Assembly (NCBI GenBank): GCA_900546645.1
Contig: URDR01000014.1
Coordinates: forward strand, 1-43,617
DNA from: an uncultured Bacteroides sp.
GTDB taxonomy: Bacteria > Bacteroidota > Bacteroidia > Bacteroidales > Bacteroidaceae
Direction: 5' to 3'
DNA: 43,617 nt
The translations under genes and the position numbers were made by a program. This document shows positions 18,777 through 28,296 of this stretch, piece after piece. Under the pieces are notes generated by a model. That model was not told the origin of the DNA. It ran no database searches and worked only from the letters and a program-made list of their open reading frames with translations. Within the stretch, counting starts at the first letter, position 1; each line of letters starts with the position of its first letter.

Positions 18777-18805
18777 CGTCACTTAATATTTTAATAATTA
18801 GACTT

Positions 18806-21430
18806 ATGTCACAGAAAGCAAACGAATCTTATCAGACTGGACTTACCGACCAGGAAGTTCTCATGAGTCGCCAAAAACATGGAGCTAACTTGCTGACTCC
18901 TCCTAAACGTCCCTCTATGTGGAAACTTTATCTGGAAAAATTCCAGGATCCGGTCATCCGTGTATTGCTCATCGCAGCAGTCTTTTCATTGATTATCTCA
19001 ATAATTGAAAATGAATATGCTGAAACCATCGGTATATTCTTTGCCATATTTCTTGCAACAGGTATCGGTTTTTATTTTGAATACGACGCCAATAAAAAAT
19101 TCGACTTGCTGAATGCGGTAGGTGAAGAAACTCCGGTTACGGTTTTACGCAACGGAAAAATCCGTGAAATTCCGCGAAAGGATGTAGTAGTAGGCGATGT
19201 AGTCATACTTAATACCGGTGAAGAGGTTCCGGCAGACGGAACCTTAACTGAGGCTGTTTCTCTGCAAGTGAATGAATCAAGCCTTACCGGAGAATTAATG
19301 GTGAACAAAACAACCGATGAAGCCCACTTTGACGAAGAAGCTACTTATCCTTCGAACACCGTGATGCGCGGTACAACTGTTACCGACGGGCATGGTATAA
19401 TGGTTGTAGAACGGGTGGGAGACGCTACCGAAATCGGGAAAGTGGCTCGGCAAGCTACGGAACAAAGCATGGAACAGACTCCGCTGAACCTGCAGCTTAC
19501 CAAACTGGCTAATCTCATTGGAAAAGCAGGATTCACGATTGCCGGACTTACATTTATCATCTTCACCAGCAAAGATTTATACGCTTACCTCAGTGTAACT
19601 CAAATAACCGACTGGCATCAGTGGCTCGACATTGCCCGTATCGTATTAAAATACTTCATGATGGCAGTTACACTGATTGTAGTTGCCGTACCCGAAGGAT
19701 TGCCGATGAGTGTTACGCTCAGCCTTGCACTAAACATGCGCCGTATGCTGAAAACCAACAATCTGGTACGCAAAATGCATGCCTGCGAAACCATGGGAGC
19801 AATTACGGTTATCTGTACAGATAAAACAGGAACACTTACCCAAAACCTGATGCAAGTGTATGAGGCACAAGTGGATGAAACCCAGCCGGATTTGATAGCT
19901 GAAAACATCGCAACCAACTCTACCGCTTTCCTTGAAGAAAAAGCAGAAGGAGAAAAACCCTCCGGAGTGGGTAATCCTACCGAAATTGCGCTGCTGCTCT
20001 GGCTTAACGGTAAAGGGAAAAACTATATGGAGTTACGCGAACAGGCTTCTGTCATTAACCAGCTTACTTTCTCTACCGAACGTAAATATATGGCTACTTT
20101 AGTCAACTCACCGATTCAGAAGAAACGCGTACTATATATTAAAGGAGCTCCCGAAATCGTTATGCAGAAGTGTACCCTTTCCGAAGAGCAAATCAAACAA
20201 TATAACGAACAGTTGCTGGCTTATCAAAACAAAGCAATGCGTACTCTCGGACTGGCTTACCGCTATATTCCGGAAGAAGCCTCAGAAGATTGTGCCGAAC
20301 TGGTTAATGAAGGAGGTATGACATTCCTGGGTATCTTTGCCATCAGTGACCCTATCCGTACCGATGTTCCCGATGCAGTTAAGAAATGCCAGTCGGCTGG
20401 TATCGGTGTGAAGATTGTTACTGGTGATACCCCGGGAACAGCAACTGAAATTGCACGGCAGATTGGCTTGTGGAAGCCGGAAGATACAGAACGTAACCGC
20501 ATCACAGGAGTAGACTTTGCTGCATTAAGCGACGAAGAAGCACTCGACCGTGTGCTTGACCTGAAAGTAATGAGCCGCGCACGTCCGATGGACAAACAAC
20601 GTCTAGTGCAGCTGCTTCAGCAGAAAGGTGCGGTGGTAGCAGTTACCGGAGACGGAACCAACGATGCTCCGGCACTCAACCATGCACAAGTAGGATTGTC
20701 AATGGGAACAGGTACTTCTGTTGCCAAAGAAGCCAGCGATATTACATTGCTCGACGACTCCTTCCATAGCATTGCCACGGCAGTGATGTGGGGACGCTCA
20801 CTTTATAAGAATATTCAGCGATTTATCGTATTCCAGCTTACCATCAATGTGGTAGCTCTGCTAAGCGTATTGTTAGGAGCATTCTTTGGTACAGCCCTTC
20901 CACTTACGGTAACTCAAATGCTTTGGGTAAACTTAATTATGGACACCTTTGCTGCTATGGCACTGGCCTCCATCTCACCCAGCATGGATGTAATGAATGA
21001 AAAACCGCGTAAACAAAGTGATTTTATTATCACTCCAGCCATGCGGAATAATATATTCGGAGTTGGTATCAGCTTCCTTATCATCTTGATGGGCATATTG
21101 TCTTATTTCAATTCACTCCCGGAAGGCATGACCACACACCATCTGACCATTTTCTTTACGATATTCGTCATGCTGCAATTCTGGAATCTGTTTAATGCCA
21201 GTGTCTTCGGTACGAGCCACTCTATCTTCAAAGATGCCCGACATGCAATGGGTATGCTCAGTGTAGCTGTCATCATTCTGGCAGGACAGTTTATCATTGT
21301 CACCTTTGGAGGAAAGGTATTCCGCACCGAGCCTCTTCCGCTTACCGAATGGCTCTATATCATCGGAGGAACATCCTTTGTATTATGGATTGGAGAAATT
21401 TGGAGAGGTATCAAACGATTAAAAAAGTAA
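18806..21430 (+). CDS. calcium-translocating P-type ATPase, PMCA type
   Basis: A P-type ATPase of 874 residues from the chosen start (MSQKANESYQTGLTDQEVLM). An in-frame ATG at 18746 exists but lies before the promoter. Domains in order: N-terminal cation-ATPase region, two membrane helices, actuator domain (VNESSLTGE), helices with VPEGLPMSVTLSLAL carrying ion ligands, phosphorylation motif CTDKTGTLTQ with Asp339, nucleotide-binding domain (YIKGAPEIV), hinge VTGDGTNDAPAL, and four further C-terminal helices. It should export calcium from the cytoplasm using ATP. It is followed by HAD-hydrolase and ribF genes on the same strand. Confidence 0.94.
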   Translation: MSQKANESYQTGLTDQEVLMSRQKHGANLLTPPKRPSMWKLYLEKFQDPVIRVLLIAAVFSLIISIIENEYAETIGIFFAIFLATGIGFYFEYDANKKFDLLNAVGEETPVTVLRNGKIREIPRKDVVVGDVVILNTGEEVPADGTLTEAVSLQVNESSLTGELMVNKTTDEAHFDEEATYPSNTVMRGTTVTDGHGIMVVERVGDATEIGKVARQATEQSMEQTPLNLQLTKLANLIGKAGFTIAGLTFIIFTSKDLYAYLSVTQITDWHQWLDIARIVLKYFMMAVTLIVVAVPEGLPMSVTLSLALNMRRMLKTNNLVRKMHACETMGAITVICTDKTGTLTQNLMQVYEAQVDETQPDLIAENIATNSTAFLEEKAEGEKPSGVGNPTEIALLLWLNGKGKNYMELREQASVINQLTFSTERKYMATLVNSPIQKKRVLYIKGAPEIVMQKCTLSEEQIKQYNEQLLAYQNKAMRTLGLAYRYIPEEASEDCAELVNEGGMTFLGIFAISDPIRTDVPDAVKKCQSAGIGVKIVTGDTPGTATEIARQIGLWKPEDTERNRITGVDFAALSDEEALDRVLDLKVMSRARPMDKQRLVQLLQQKGAVVAVTGDGTNDAPALNHAQVGLSMGTGTSVAKEASDITLLDDSFHSIATAVMWGRSLYKNIQRFIVFQLTINVVALLSVLLGAFFGTALPLTVTQMLWVNLIMDTFAAMALASISPSMDVMNEKPRKQSDFIITPAMRNNIFGVGISFLIILMGILSYFNSLPEGMTTHHLTIFFTIFVMLQFWNLFNASVFGTSHSIFKDARHAMGMLSVAVIILAGQFIIVTFGGKVFRTEPLPLTEWLYIIGGTSFVLWIGEIWRGIKRLKK

Positions 21431-21434
21431 AACC

Positions 21435-22049
21435 ATGAATCAATCAATCCGAAATATTATTTTTGACTGGGGAGGAGTGCTGATTGACCTTGACATGAAA
21501 GGATGTTTACAGGCTTTTGAAGAAGCCGGTATCAATAACATTCAGCAGCTGCTTACCGGAACAAACGAAGCCGGCTTCTTCCATACCTATGAATGCGGTA
21601 AAATGACAACAGCGGAGTTCCGGGAGGAAATCCGCCGCCGTAGCGGACAGGCATTAACCGATGAAGTTATCGACCATGCATGGAACAGCGAGCTGGTGCG
21701 CATTCCCGAAGAGAAACTTCGCCTACTCAGCGAATTAAGCAAACAGTATAATCTGTACCTGCTAAGCAATACCAATGAACTGCATTGGAACTATGGCTCT
21801 GCATATGCTTTCCGCTACAAAGGTCAAGATTTAAAAGATTGCTTCAAACAAATCTTCCTTTCTTATCGCATGCATCTTGCAAAACCGAATCCGGAGATTT
21901 TCCGCACCGCATTGCGCGAAGCAGCATTGCTTCCCGAAGAAACATTGTTTATTGACGATAATGAAGCCAATTGCCAGGCGGCTGCCTCTACGGGTATGCA
22001 TGCAGCTTATTACATTCCCGGAACCGACTTGGCACAACTGTTTAAATAA
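21435..22049 (+). CDS. HAD-superfamily hydrolase
   Basis: A 204-residue HAD subfamily IA hydrolase. Motif I is IIFDWGGVLIDLD, in which the usual second aspartate is replaced by glycine, as in the HAD-IA variants that include epoxide-hydrolase N-terminal domains and some phosphatases. Motif II is YLLSNTNELHW, the lysine is in HLAKPNPEIF and motif III is LFIDDNEANCQAA. The substrate is unknown. It begins four bases after the calcium ATPase stop and ends 12 bases before ribF, so the three genes probably form an operon. Confidence 0.92.
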   Translation: MNQSIRNIIFDWGGVLIDLDMKGCLQAFEEAGINNIQQLLTGTNEAGFFHTYECGKMTTAEFREEIRRRSGQALTDEVIDHAWNSELVRIPEEKLRLLSELSKQYNLYLLSNTNELHWNYGSAYAFRYKGQDLKDCFKQIFLSYRMHLAKPNPEIFRTALREAALLPEETLFIDDNEANCQAAASTGMHAAYYIPGTDLAQLFK

Positions 22050-22061
22050 ATCAGAAACCGA

Positions 22062-22991
22062 ATGCAATTTATTACAGATGACATAAAAACTGCGCTTCCC
22101 CCCTGTGTAGCTACTATCGGATGTTTCGATGGAGTACACCGGGGACATCGCTATCTTATCCGCCAAGTAACCCAAATAGGACAGGAAAAAGGTCTGCATA
22201 CGACGTTGATTACATTTCCTGTTCATCCACGTCAAGTAATGCAAAGCGACTATCAGCCTCAGCTTCTCTCCTGCCTTCCGCAAAAAGAAGCACTGATACA
22301 AACTCTTCAAGTAGATTATTGTCTCATGATGGCGTTTACCCGTGAGTTGTCTGAGCTTTCGGCCTATGAATTCATGAAATTACTGCATGAGCGCTTTAAT
22401 GTCTGTGTACTTGTCATCGGCTATGACCACCGGTTCGGACATAACCGCACGGAAACGTTCAAAGATTACTGCCGCTACGGAGCAGAGTTAGGTATAGAAG
22501 TGACTCAAGCACGTGCCTTAGTTGAAGATGGAGTATCGGTCAGTTCCTCTGTTATACGTAATTTATTAAACAACGGAGAAATTGCAGAAGCCAACCATTA
22601 TTTAAGCTACCGCTACTTCTTAGATGGAACCGTCATCGACGGATATAAAATGGGGCGTAAGCTGGGATTCCCTACCGCAAATCTGCAACCTTCCTGCCCC
22701 AATAAATTGATTCCGGCAGAAGGTGTCTATGCAGTTTATGTCTATATTGACGAGGTCCGCTATATGGGAATGCTTAACATCGGTTACCGCCCCACGGTTC
22801 ATAACGGAGAAAACCGAAGCATTGAAGTATATATCATCGATTTTTCCGGAGACATTTATCACAAGCAAATACGCATCGAGTTTATGGAGCGTATCCGCAG
22901 AGAGCAGAAATTTGAATCAATCAATGCACTGATTTCTCAGCTGAATCAAGATAAAGACACCGTTATCCGGATACTCGGTAACCGGACCTGA
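22062..22991 (+). CDS. ribF: bifunctional riboflavin kinase / FAD synthetase
   Basis: A 309-residue enzyme making FMN and FAD from riboflavin and ATP. The N-terminal adenylyltransferase domain has the nucleotidyl-transferase signature IGCFDGVHRGHRYLI near residue 18 and VSVSSSVIRNLL, and VIGYDHRFGHNR. The C-terminal kinase domain has GRKLGFPTANLQP and the ending typical of the family. The length is normal. No FMN riboswitch is visible upstream. Confidence 0.95.
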   Translation: MQFITDDIKTALPPCVATIGCFDGVHRGHRYLIRQVTQIGQEKGLHTTLITFPVHPRQVMQSDYQPQLLSCLPQKEALIQTLQVDYCLMMAFTRELSELSAYEFMKLLHERFNVCVLVIGYDHRFGHNRTETFKDYCRYGAELGIEVTQARALVEDGVSVSSSVIRNLLNNGEIAEANHYLSYRYFLDGTVIDGYKMGRKLGFPTANLQPSCPNKLIPAEGVYAVYVYIDEVRYMGMLNIGYRPTVHNGENRSIEVYIIDFSGDIYHKQIRIEFMERIRREQKFESINALISQLNQDKDTVIRILGNRT

Positions 22992-23028
22992 AACAGTTCA
23001 AAGCAGATAGGATAAGGCATAAAAGAAC

Positions 23029-23085
23029 AAAGGCACAAAATGACAGGAAAGCAGATAACTCCGCACACTGTTCTTTTGTGCCTTT
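23029..23085. terminator. hairpin between convergent ribF and ispG
   Basis: A 12-bp inverted repeat (23029-23040 with 23074-23085) ends in A/T runs on both sides and separates the two convergent genes. The loop is long (33 nt), so the efficiency is uncertain. Confidence 0.6.
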
Positions 23086-23103
23086 CTTATTTCATGCAGC
23101 TGA

Positions 23104-24948
23104 TTAACGCTCCTGATAATCACCGTTTGCCTTAATCAGTTCAATCAGTTTTTTTACAGCCTGGTCTTCAGGAATATTCTTTTCGATACACTCCTTCTGC
23201 TTGTAAAGACTGATTTTCCCTCTTCCGGCTCCTACATAGCCGTAATCAGCATCAGCCATTTCTCCCGGACCGTTTACGATACAGCCCATAATACCAATCT
23301 TCAAGCCTTTCAGATGAGAAGTCGCCTCCTTTATACGGGCAATCGTCGATTCCAAATCATACAGCGTACGGCCACATCCCGGACAAGAAATATACTCTGT
23401 CTTTGAGATGCGTACACGTCCTGCCTGCAGAATGCCGAATGCCGTTTCATCCACTTTTACATCGGCTATCGCACCTCCATGATTATACAGCAAGATTCCG
23501 TCGCAGAAACCGTCGAACAGCAAAGCCCCCATATCGGCAGCCGATTTGATTTGTAAGTCCTCCAATACCGCTTCTTGATACAACTGGAAGAAAACAACAG
23601 GATTTCCCAATCCCTGCACCATCAGTTGATGCACAATTCCACGGAACTCACCCAAACGGTTCGGGTGATTACTTTGAGCTACAATAACTACTTCCGGATG
23701 AAAATGCAAGCAAGCCATCGCTTCCTCATTGAGGCCCATATAAGGTGCAAAAAGGAATTTCAGTGAAGCCTGACAATGATGCAGCTCAACCAACTGCTGA
23801 TAGTTAAACGCCGGATAAGTATTGGCTGTTCCATCCCATACGTTCGCATCCACGATATAAGCCACATCCTCTCTGCGCACTTCAGGTAAGTTCTGCCCGC
23901 AGTAAATATAATCAGGCTTGAACTGTTCATTTATCTCCATGTTCTTATCCAGACGAGCCGAAATTACTACCGGCTGGTGAGAACCGCCTATATTATGCAC
24001 AGCAACAGTGGTTCGTCGAACCGGATTCGTATAGCAAAACTCTGCAGCCTCTGCCCCCGGAATATATGGATGATTCTGCCGTTCCAGCACATAATCCACC
24101 AGCTTACGGGCAACGGGAATTTCCGCCTCCGGCGCTTCGCTTAAGGAAACCCGGATTGTATCACCTAAACCATCCGACAACAAAGCCCCGATACCCAATG
24201 CCGATTTGATACGTCCGTCTTCCCCGTCACCGGCTTCTGTCACGCCCAAATGCAAAGGAAAAGCCATTCCCTCTTTTTCCATCTGTTCAGCCAGCAGACG
24301 TACAGTCTTCACCATGACCACAGTATTAGAAGCTTTGATAGAAATCACGACATCCGTAAAATGCTCTTCCACACAGATACGCAGAAACTCCATACACGAT
24401 TCCACCATTCCAGCCGGAGTATCGCCATAACGAGACATGATACGATCAGAAAGCGAACCATGATTCACCCCGATACGGATAGCCGTATGATTCTGCTTAC
24501 AAATATTCAGAAAAGGAACAAAACGTTCCCTTATTTTCTGGATTTCCTGCGCATACTCCTCATCGGTATATTCCAGTTTCTTGAACGTACGGGCAGCATC
24601 CACATAATTACCCGGATTAATCCGCACTTTCTCAGCATAAAGCGCAGCCACCTCTGCCACTTTCGGGTTAAAATGCACATCTGCCACTAACGGCGTATTG
24701 TAACCTTGCGAGCGGAGACCTATATTAATATTTTTCATATTTTCAGCCTCACGCACACCCTGTGTAGTCAGGCGCACATATTCACCCCCTGCATCAATAA
24801 TGCGTTTGGCCTGCTCGATGCAAGCCTCCGTATCCATTGTGACCGTATTGGTCATACTTTGTATACGTATAGGATTAGCGCCACCCATAGGAGTGGCGCC
24901 AACGTATACTTCGTCCGCTTGTCGGCGGGAATAGTTGAAGTAATCCAT
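23104..24948 (-). CDS. ispG: 4-hydroxy-3-methylbut-2-enyl diphosphate synthase, large form
   Basis: A 614-residue iron-sulfur enzyme of the non-mevalonate isoprenoid pathway, reducing the cyclic diphosphate MEcPP to HMBPP. The N-terminal TIM barrel starts YSRRQADEVYVGATPMGGAN and contains IRIGVNHGSLSDRI. A central insertion (about residues 280-500) makes this the large form known from Bacteroidetes, Chlamydiae and plants. The C-terminal domain carries the cluster ligands in ISCPGCGRTLYDLE and MGCIVNGPGEMADADYGYVG. The start overlaps the purE stop by one base, so the two are coupled. Confidence 0.96.
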   Translation of the reverse strand: MDYFNYSRRQADEVYVGATPMGGANPIRIQSMTNTVTMDTEACIEQAKRIIDAGGEYVRLTTQGVREAENMKNINIGLRSQGYNTPLVADVHFNPKVAEVAALYAEKVRINPGNYVDAARTFKKLEYTDEEYAQEIQKIRERFVPFLNICKQNHTAIRIGVNHGSLSDRIMSRYGDTPAGMVESCMEFLRICVEEHFTDVVISIKASNTVVMVKTVRLLAEQMEKEGMAFPLHLGVTEAGDGEDGRIKSALGIGALLSDGLGDTIRVSLSEAPEAEIPVARKLVDYVLERQNHPYIPGAEAAEFCYTNPVRRTTVAVHNIGGSHQPVVISARLDKNMEINEQFKPDYIYCGQNLPEVRREDVAYIVDANVWDGTANTYPAFNYQQLVELHHCQASLKFLFAPYMGLNEEAMACLHFHPEVVIVAQSNHPNRLGEFRGIVHQLMVQGLGNPVVFFQLYQEAVLEDLQIKSAADMGALLFDGFCDGILLYNHGGAIADVKVDETAFGILQAGRVRISKTEYISCPGCGRTLYDLESTIARIKEATSHLKGLKIGIMGCIVNGPGEMADADYGYVGAGRGKISLYKQKECIEKNIPEDQAVKKLIELIKANGDYQER

Positions 24949-25457
24949 TAATTTGTCTTGTAAGTGTATTTAACTTCTTTCAATTCTTCGTTCGCTTTTA
25001 CAATCTTATTTTTCAATCCTTCTTTATAAGCAGCGAATTTCTGCGCAAGTTCAGCATCAGCAAGCGCCAACATCTGCACGGCCAGAATAGCCGCATTCAT
25101 CGCTCCATTGATTGCCACCGTAGCAACCGGTATTCCGGGAGGCATCTGTATGATAGAATAAAGCGCATCCACGCCGTCGAGTACAGAACCTTTTACCGGT
25201 ACTCCAATCACAGGAAGTGTGGTGTTTGCAGCAATCACTCCCGGCAAAGCAGCAGCCATACCGGCAGCAGCAATAATAACCTTTATGCCTCGTTCGGCAG
25301 CTCCTTTTGCAAAAGTCTCCACTTCAGCAGGAGTACGATGAGCTGAAAGTGCATTCATTTCAAAAGGGACTTGCATTTCGTCAAGCAGCTTGGCCGCCTT
25401 TTCCATTACAGAAAGGTCGGAAGTACTGCCCATGATGATACTTACAATAGGTTTCAT
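24948..25457 (-). CDS. purE: N5-carboxyaminoimidazole ribonucleotide mutase
   Basis: A 169-residue class I PurE that rearranges N5-CAIR to CAIR in purine synthesis. I start it at MKPIVSIIMGSTSDL because that is the family N-terminus; an in-frame reading extends upstream to 25541 through repetitive AGTTTT-rich DNA and is unlikely to be translated. Signature parts are MGSTSDLSVM, ALSAHRTPAEV, AAAGMAAALPGVIA and GVPVKGSVLDGVDALYSIIQ. It lies between gcvH and ispG on the minus strand. The partner purK gene is not in this window. Confidence 0.95.
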   Translation of the reverse strand: MKPIVSIIMGSTSDLSVMEKAAKLLDEMQVPFEMNALSAHRTPAEVETFAKGAAERGIKVIIAAAGMAAALPGVIAANTTLPVIGVPVKGSVLDGVDALYSIIQMPPGIPVATVAINGAMNAAILAVQMLALADAELAQKFAAYKEGLKNKIVKANEELKEVKYTYKTN

Positions 25458-25460
25458 GTT

Positions 25461-25520
25461 CAAGTTTTTAAGTTTGTCAGTTTTTGAGTTTTCAAGTTCT
25501 TGCGTTTTTAAGCCTGTCAG
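25461..25520. repeat. imperfect AGTTTT-rich direct repeats upstream of purE
   Basis: A roughly 20-bp element (GTTTTTAAGNNTGTCAG core) occurs at 25461-25480 and again at 25501-25520, with looser AGTTTT copies between them. A similar style of sequence lies at about 13680-13720 in front of the tyrosine phosphatase gene. The low-complexity look argues for replication slippage; no function is apparent. Confidence 0.5.
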
Positions 25521-25560
25521 TGATTCTATCCTAAAAACCAACTAACCCTAAAACTCAAAT

Positions 25561-25941
25561 TCACTCGTTAATAATTTGTTTATATGCTTCCGCATCCATC
25601 AGTCCGTCCAGCTGGCTCAAATCAGTAGGGCGAATACGGATAAGCCATCCATCGCCATACGGATCTTTATTAACCAATTCCGGATTTTCCTCTAATGCCG
25701 GATTAATCTCCAATACTTCTCCCCCCACAGGCAAGAAAAGATCGGATACTGTTTTTACTACTTCAATTGTTCCAAAGACTTCACCCTGTTCCAAGGTTTC
25801 ACCTTCAGCAGTTACATCAACAAAAACGATATCGCCTAATTGGTCTTGTGCATAATCAGTAATACCTACATAAGCCTCTTCGCCTTCTACACGAATCCAT
25901 TCGTGTTCGCTGGTGTACTTTACATTGGTTGGGAAATTCAT
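25561..25941 (-). CDS. gcvH: glycine cleavage system H protein
   Basis: A 126-residue carrier protein of the glycine cleavage complex; its lipoyl lysine shuttles the aminomethyl group between the P, T and L proteins. The lipoyl lysine is K63 in GTIEVVKTVSDLF, and the flanking fold (EHEWIRVEGEEAYVGITDYA, then YGDGWLIRI) is complete. The other gcv genes are not in this window. It lies 104 bases downstream of the PAP2-like gene and 103 bases before purE. No glycine riboswitch is visible upstream. Confidence 0.96.
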   Translation of the reverse strand: MNFPTNVKYTSEHEWIRVEGEEAYVGITDYAQDQLGDIVFVDVTAEGETLEQGEVFGTIEVVKTVSDLFLPVGGEVLEINPALEENPELVNKDPYGDGWLIRIRPTDLSQLDGLMDAEAYKQIINE

Positions 25942-26045
25942 AAGTTTTTAATTTATAAGGTTAATATTTTAATTAAAAAAGTCTGATCTGGGTACAAGTC
26001 CATTTCAAGACAAGACCACAGTTGACCATCACTTCATAATAAAAT

Positions 26046-26732
26046 TCAAATAAACAAAATTCCAATGATACCACAAAACAAACCCACAAAAAAACCTCCG
26101 CCAACTTCATTTAACGTGTGCTGGCGTACAATAATCCGGGCTGAACCTAACATTCCTGAAAGCAAGATGAAACAACAAAGCCATCCCACCGGATTAAACT
26201 GAAAGATAAAGCTGTAAGAGAGAAGTCCTCCTACCATCATTCCACTGCTCGCCATGTGCGTGCTGATTTTCCACTTTGTATTAATCAGGGTACAAAGCAA
26301 CATACAAATCAGTGCCGCCACAATGATACCACTCATATATCGCGGCAAGTGAATGCGATACATAGTCAGCAGGCAAGCCATATAGCTCAGTATGGTCATT
26401 CCGTAAGGGATAAAACGCTTTTCACGATGTCCCAATTCACGGATGCCCCACCCGTTCACCTTCTGGAATAAATAAATACCAAGCATCGGCATTAAGATAG
26501 TAAAACAATAAACCAGTGCCAATACCGTCATTTTATAGGCAAAAGGCATGATGCGCAAATAGGTAAAGAAAAACAGTAAACAAAAAGCCACGAACGGCAC
26601 CATAAACGGGGTAAACACAGCCGAAACAATCCGGGAAGCCATAAACAGCTTATCCTCAGAGCTGTCATTACCCGAATTATGTTCAGGCTCATGATAAGTC
26701 AGCTGGTCGGGAATATTCGTTTCTTCCATCAT
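26046..26732 (-). CDS. PAP2-like integral membrane protein
   Basis: A 228-residue protein with a hydrophilic N-terminal 30 residues and about six membrane helices. The end resembles the lipid-phosphatase PAP2 fold: KWKISTHMASSGMMVGGL in place of the PSGH block and SARIIVRQHTLNEVGGGFFVG in place of SR-x5-H-x3-D. The second block keeps arginine and histidine but has Glu in place of Asp, and the first lacks the canonical proline-serine-glycine-histidine. It may be an atypical phosphatase or a non-catalytic member. Its start overlaps the rpoN stop by four bases, so it is co-expressed with the sigma factor. Confidence 0.75.
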   Translation of the reverse strand: MMEETNIPDQLTYHEPEHNSGNDSSEDKLFMASRIVSAVFTPFMVPFVAFCLLFFFTYLRIMPFAYKMTVLALVYCFTILMPMLGIYLFQKVNGWGIRELGHREKRFIPYGMTILSYMACLLTMYRIHLPRYMSGIIVAALICMLLCTLINTKWKISTHMASSGMMVGGLLSYSFIFQFNPVGWLCCFILLSGMLGSARIIVRQHTLNEVGGGFFVGLFCGIIGILFI

Positions 26733-28207
26733 CTTCTTAAACGTGCTACAGGGATATTCAGCTGCTGACGATATTTTGCAACCGTACGCCGGGCAATCGG
26801 ATAGCCCTTTGTTTTCAGCATTTCAGCCAACTCATCATCCGTATAAGGTTTATCTTTATTTTCGTTGTCGACACACTCTTTGAGAATGCGCTTGATTTCA
26901 CGTACAGAAAGCTCCTCCCCACTCTCTGTGGTATAACCGTCACTGAAAAAGAATTTCAGTGAATAAATGCCATAATTAGTCTGCACATACTTGCTGTTGC
27001 TCACACGTGAAACTGTAGAAATATCCAATCCCGCACGTTCAGCCACATCTTTCAATATCATAGGACGCAACAAAGACTCATCCCCCTCCTGGAAAAACGG
27101 ATGCTGCAGGTCAATGATAGCCTGCATCGTACTGAGCAAGGTGTGCTGACGCTGCTTTACAGCATTAATAAATCCTTGCGCCGCATCCACTTTCTGTTTC
27201 AAGAACATCAAAGCATCCTTCGATTCTTTACTCTGATTGCTCCGGTTATGCGTATGCTCATCAAGCATTTCGGTAAACTCACGACTCAAGCGCAATTCAG
27301 GCACGTTCCGGTTATTCAAGTTTAGGGTAATGGTGCCATCGTCTTCGGTCTCCACAATAAAATCAGGAATAATCTGCTGTAAGTTCTTTCCCATAGCCTC
27401 ACCCAACGAGCTTCCCGGACGAGGATTCAGTTTGGTCAGTTCAGCCGTAGCCGCATTATACAGTTCTTCTGAGATACCCAGTTTCTGGATTATCTTTTCC
27501 TTATTCTTTTTGGTAAATTCATCACAGCACCGGCTGATAATATCATATTCTATCTGCTTCAGCGGTGAATTTTCTTTCCGCTGAATCTGCAGCAACAGAC
27601 ATTCCTGCAAGCTGCGTGCTCCAATTCCTGCCGGGTCAAAGTCCTGAATTACCGACAAGACATGCTCCACCTCCTCCTGAGTAGTATAGATGCCTTGATA
27701 AATGGCCAGCTCATCAATCAGCGTATCAATTGATTTACGAAGCAGCCCGTCGTCATCCAGCGAACCAATCAAGTATTCTCCTAATTGCTTTTCTTCCGGA
27801 GTAAGTTCCTGCATATCCAGTTGTTCTTTTAGAGTCTCATAAAAAGAAACGCTGTCCGAAAAAGGAATCTCCTCCGGCTTTTCATTCATCGAACGGTTGT
27901 TTTCCTGCAGCTTATAGTCCGGTATATCGTCTTCCGTCCGATAATCACCTAACGATAAATCTTCCTCAAAATCAGCCCCCGATGTTTCCTCATCCCCTGA
28001 GCCAAAAGAATCATCTGCCTCATCCACATTTTCACCGGTTTCTTTTCCTTCTTCTAAAGCCGGATTATCTAACAACTCGGCATGGATACGCTCTTCCAAC
28101 TCAAGAGTAGGAAGTTCCAGCAACTTGACAACCAGTATTTGTTGAGGAGACAAGGTCTGAACCTGCTGCTGTGCCTGTGTTTGTACCTGGCGTGAACTCT
28201 GTGACAT
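26729..28207 (-). CDS. rpoN: RNA polymerase sigma-54 factor
   Basis: A 492-residue alternative sigma factor that requires AAA+ activators for open-complex formation. Region I is the glutamine-rich start (SQSSRQVQTQAQQQVQTLSP), followed by an acidic linker near residues 55-110, the core-binding domain, and the C-terminal DNA-binding part ending in the RpoN box ARRTVAKYRQQLNIP. The length is normal for Bacteroidetes. No sigma-54 activator is encoded in the window. A TATTTTTG box on the minus strand at 28235-28242 is a possible promoter. Confidence 0.96.
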   Translation of the reverse strand: MSQSSRQVQTQAQQQVQTLSPQQILVVKLLELPTLELEERIHAELLDNPALEEGKETGENVDEADDSFGSGDEETSGADFEEDLSLGDYRTEDDIPDYKLQENNRSMNEKPEEIPFSDSVSFYETLKEQLDMQELTPEEKQLGEYLIGSLDDDGLLRKSIDTLIDELAIYQGIYTTQEEVEHVLSVIQDFDPAGIGARSLQECLLLQIQRKENSPLKQIEYDIISRCCDEFTKKNKEKIIQKLGISEELYNAATAELTKLNPRPGSSLGEAMGKNLQQIIPDFIVETEDDGTITLNLNNRNVPELRLSREFTEMLDEHTHNRSNQSKESKDALMFLKQKVDAAQGFINAVKQRQHTLLSTMQAIIDLQHPFFQEGDESLLRPMILKDVAERAGLDISTVSRVSNSKYVQTNYGIYSLKFFFSDGYTTESGEELSVREIKRILKECVDNENKDKPYTDDELAEMLKTKGYPIARRTVAKYRQQLNIPVARLRR

Positions 28208-28234
28208 AAACGTTGATTATTCTTGTTAATGGGA

Positions 28235-28242
28235 CAAAAATA
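28235..28242 (-). promoter_or_regulatory. -7 box upstream of rpoN
   Basis: TATTTTTG on the minus strand, 27 bases upstream of the rpoN start codon, fits TAnnTTTG. No clear -33 box. Confidence 0.4.
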
Positions 28243-28296
28243 CGAATTTGTATTGAAAGCACGCACTTGAACCCGAAAATTCTATTATTTTCACAT

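Noticed and set aside
18746..18805. Upstream ATG extending the calcium ATPase by 20 residues
   Set aside because: The added residues are not family-like and the ATG lies before the -7 box at 18769-18776, so the transcript would not contain it.
25458..25541. N-terminal extension of purE
   Set aside because: The extension is read through AGTTTT-rich repeats; the family starts at MKPIVSIIMGSTSD, which fits 25457.
22992..26045. FMN or glycine riboswitch near ribF and gcvH
   Set aside because: No conserved aptamer structure could be seen in the upstream regions; the spaces are short and AT-rich.
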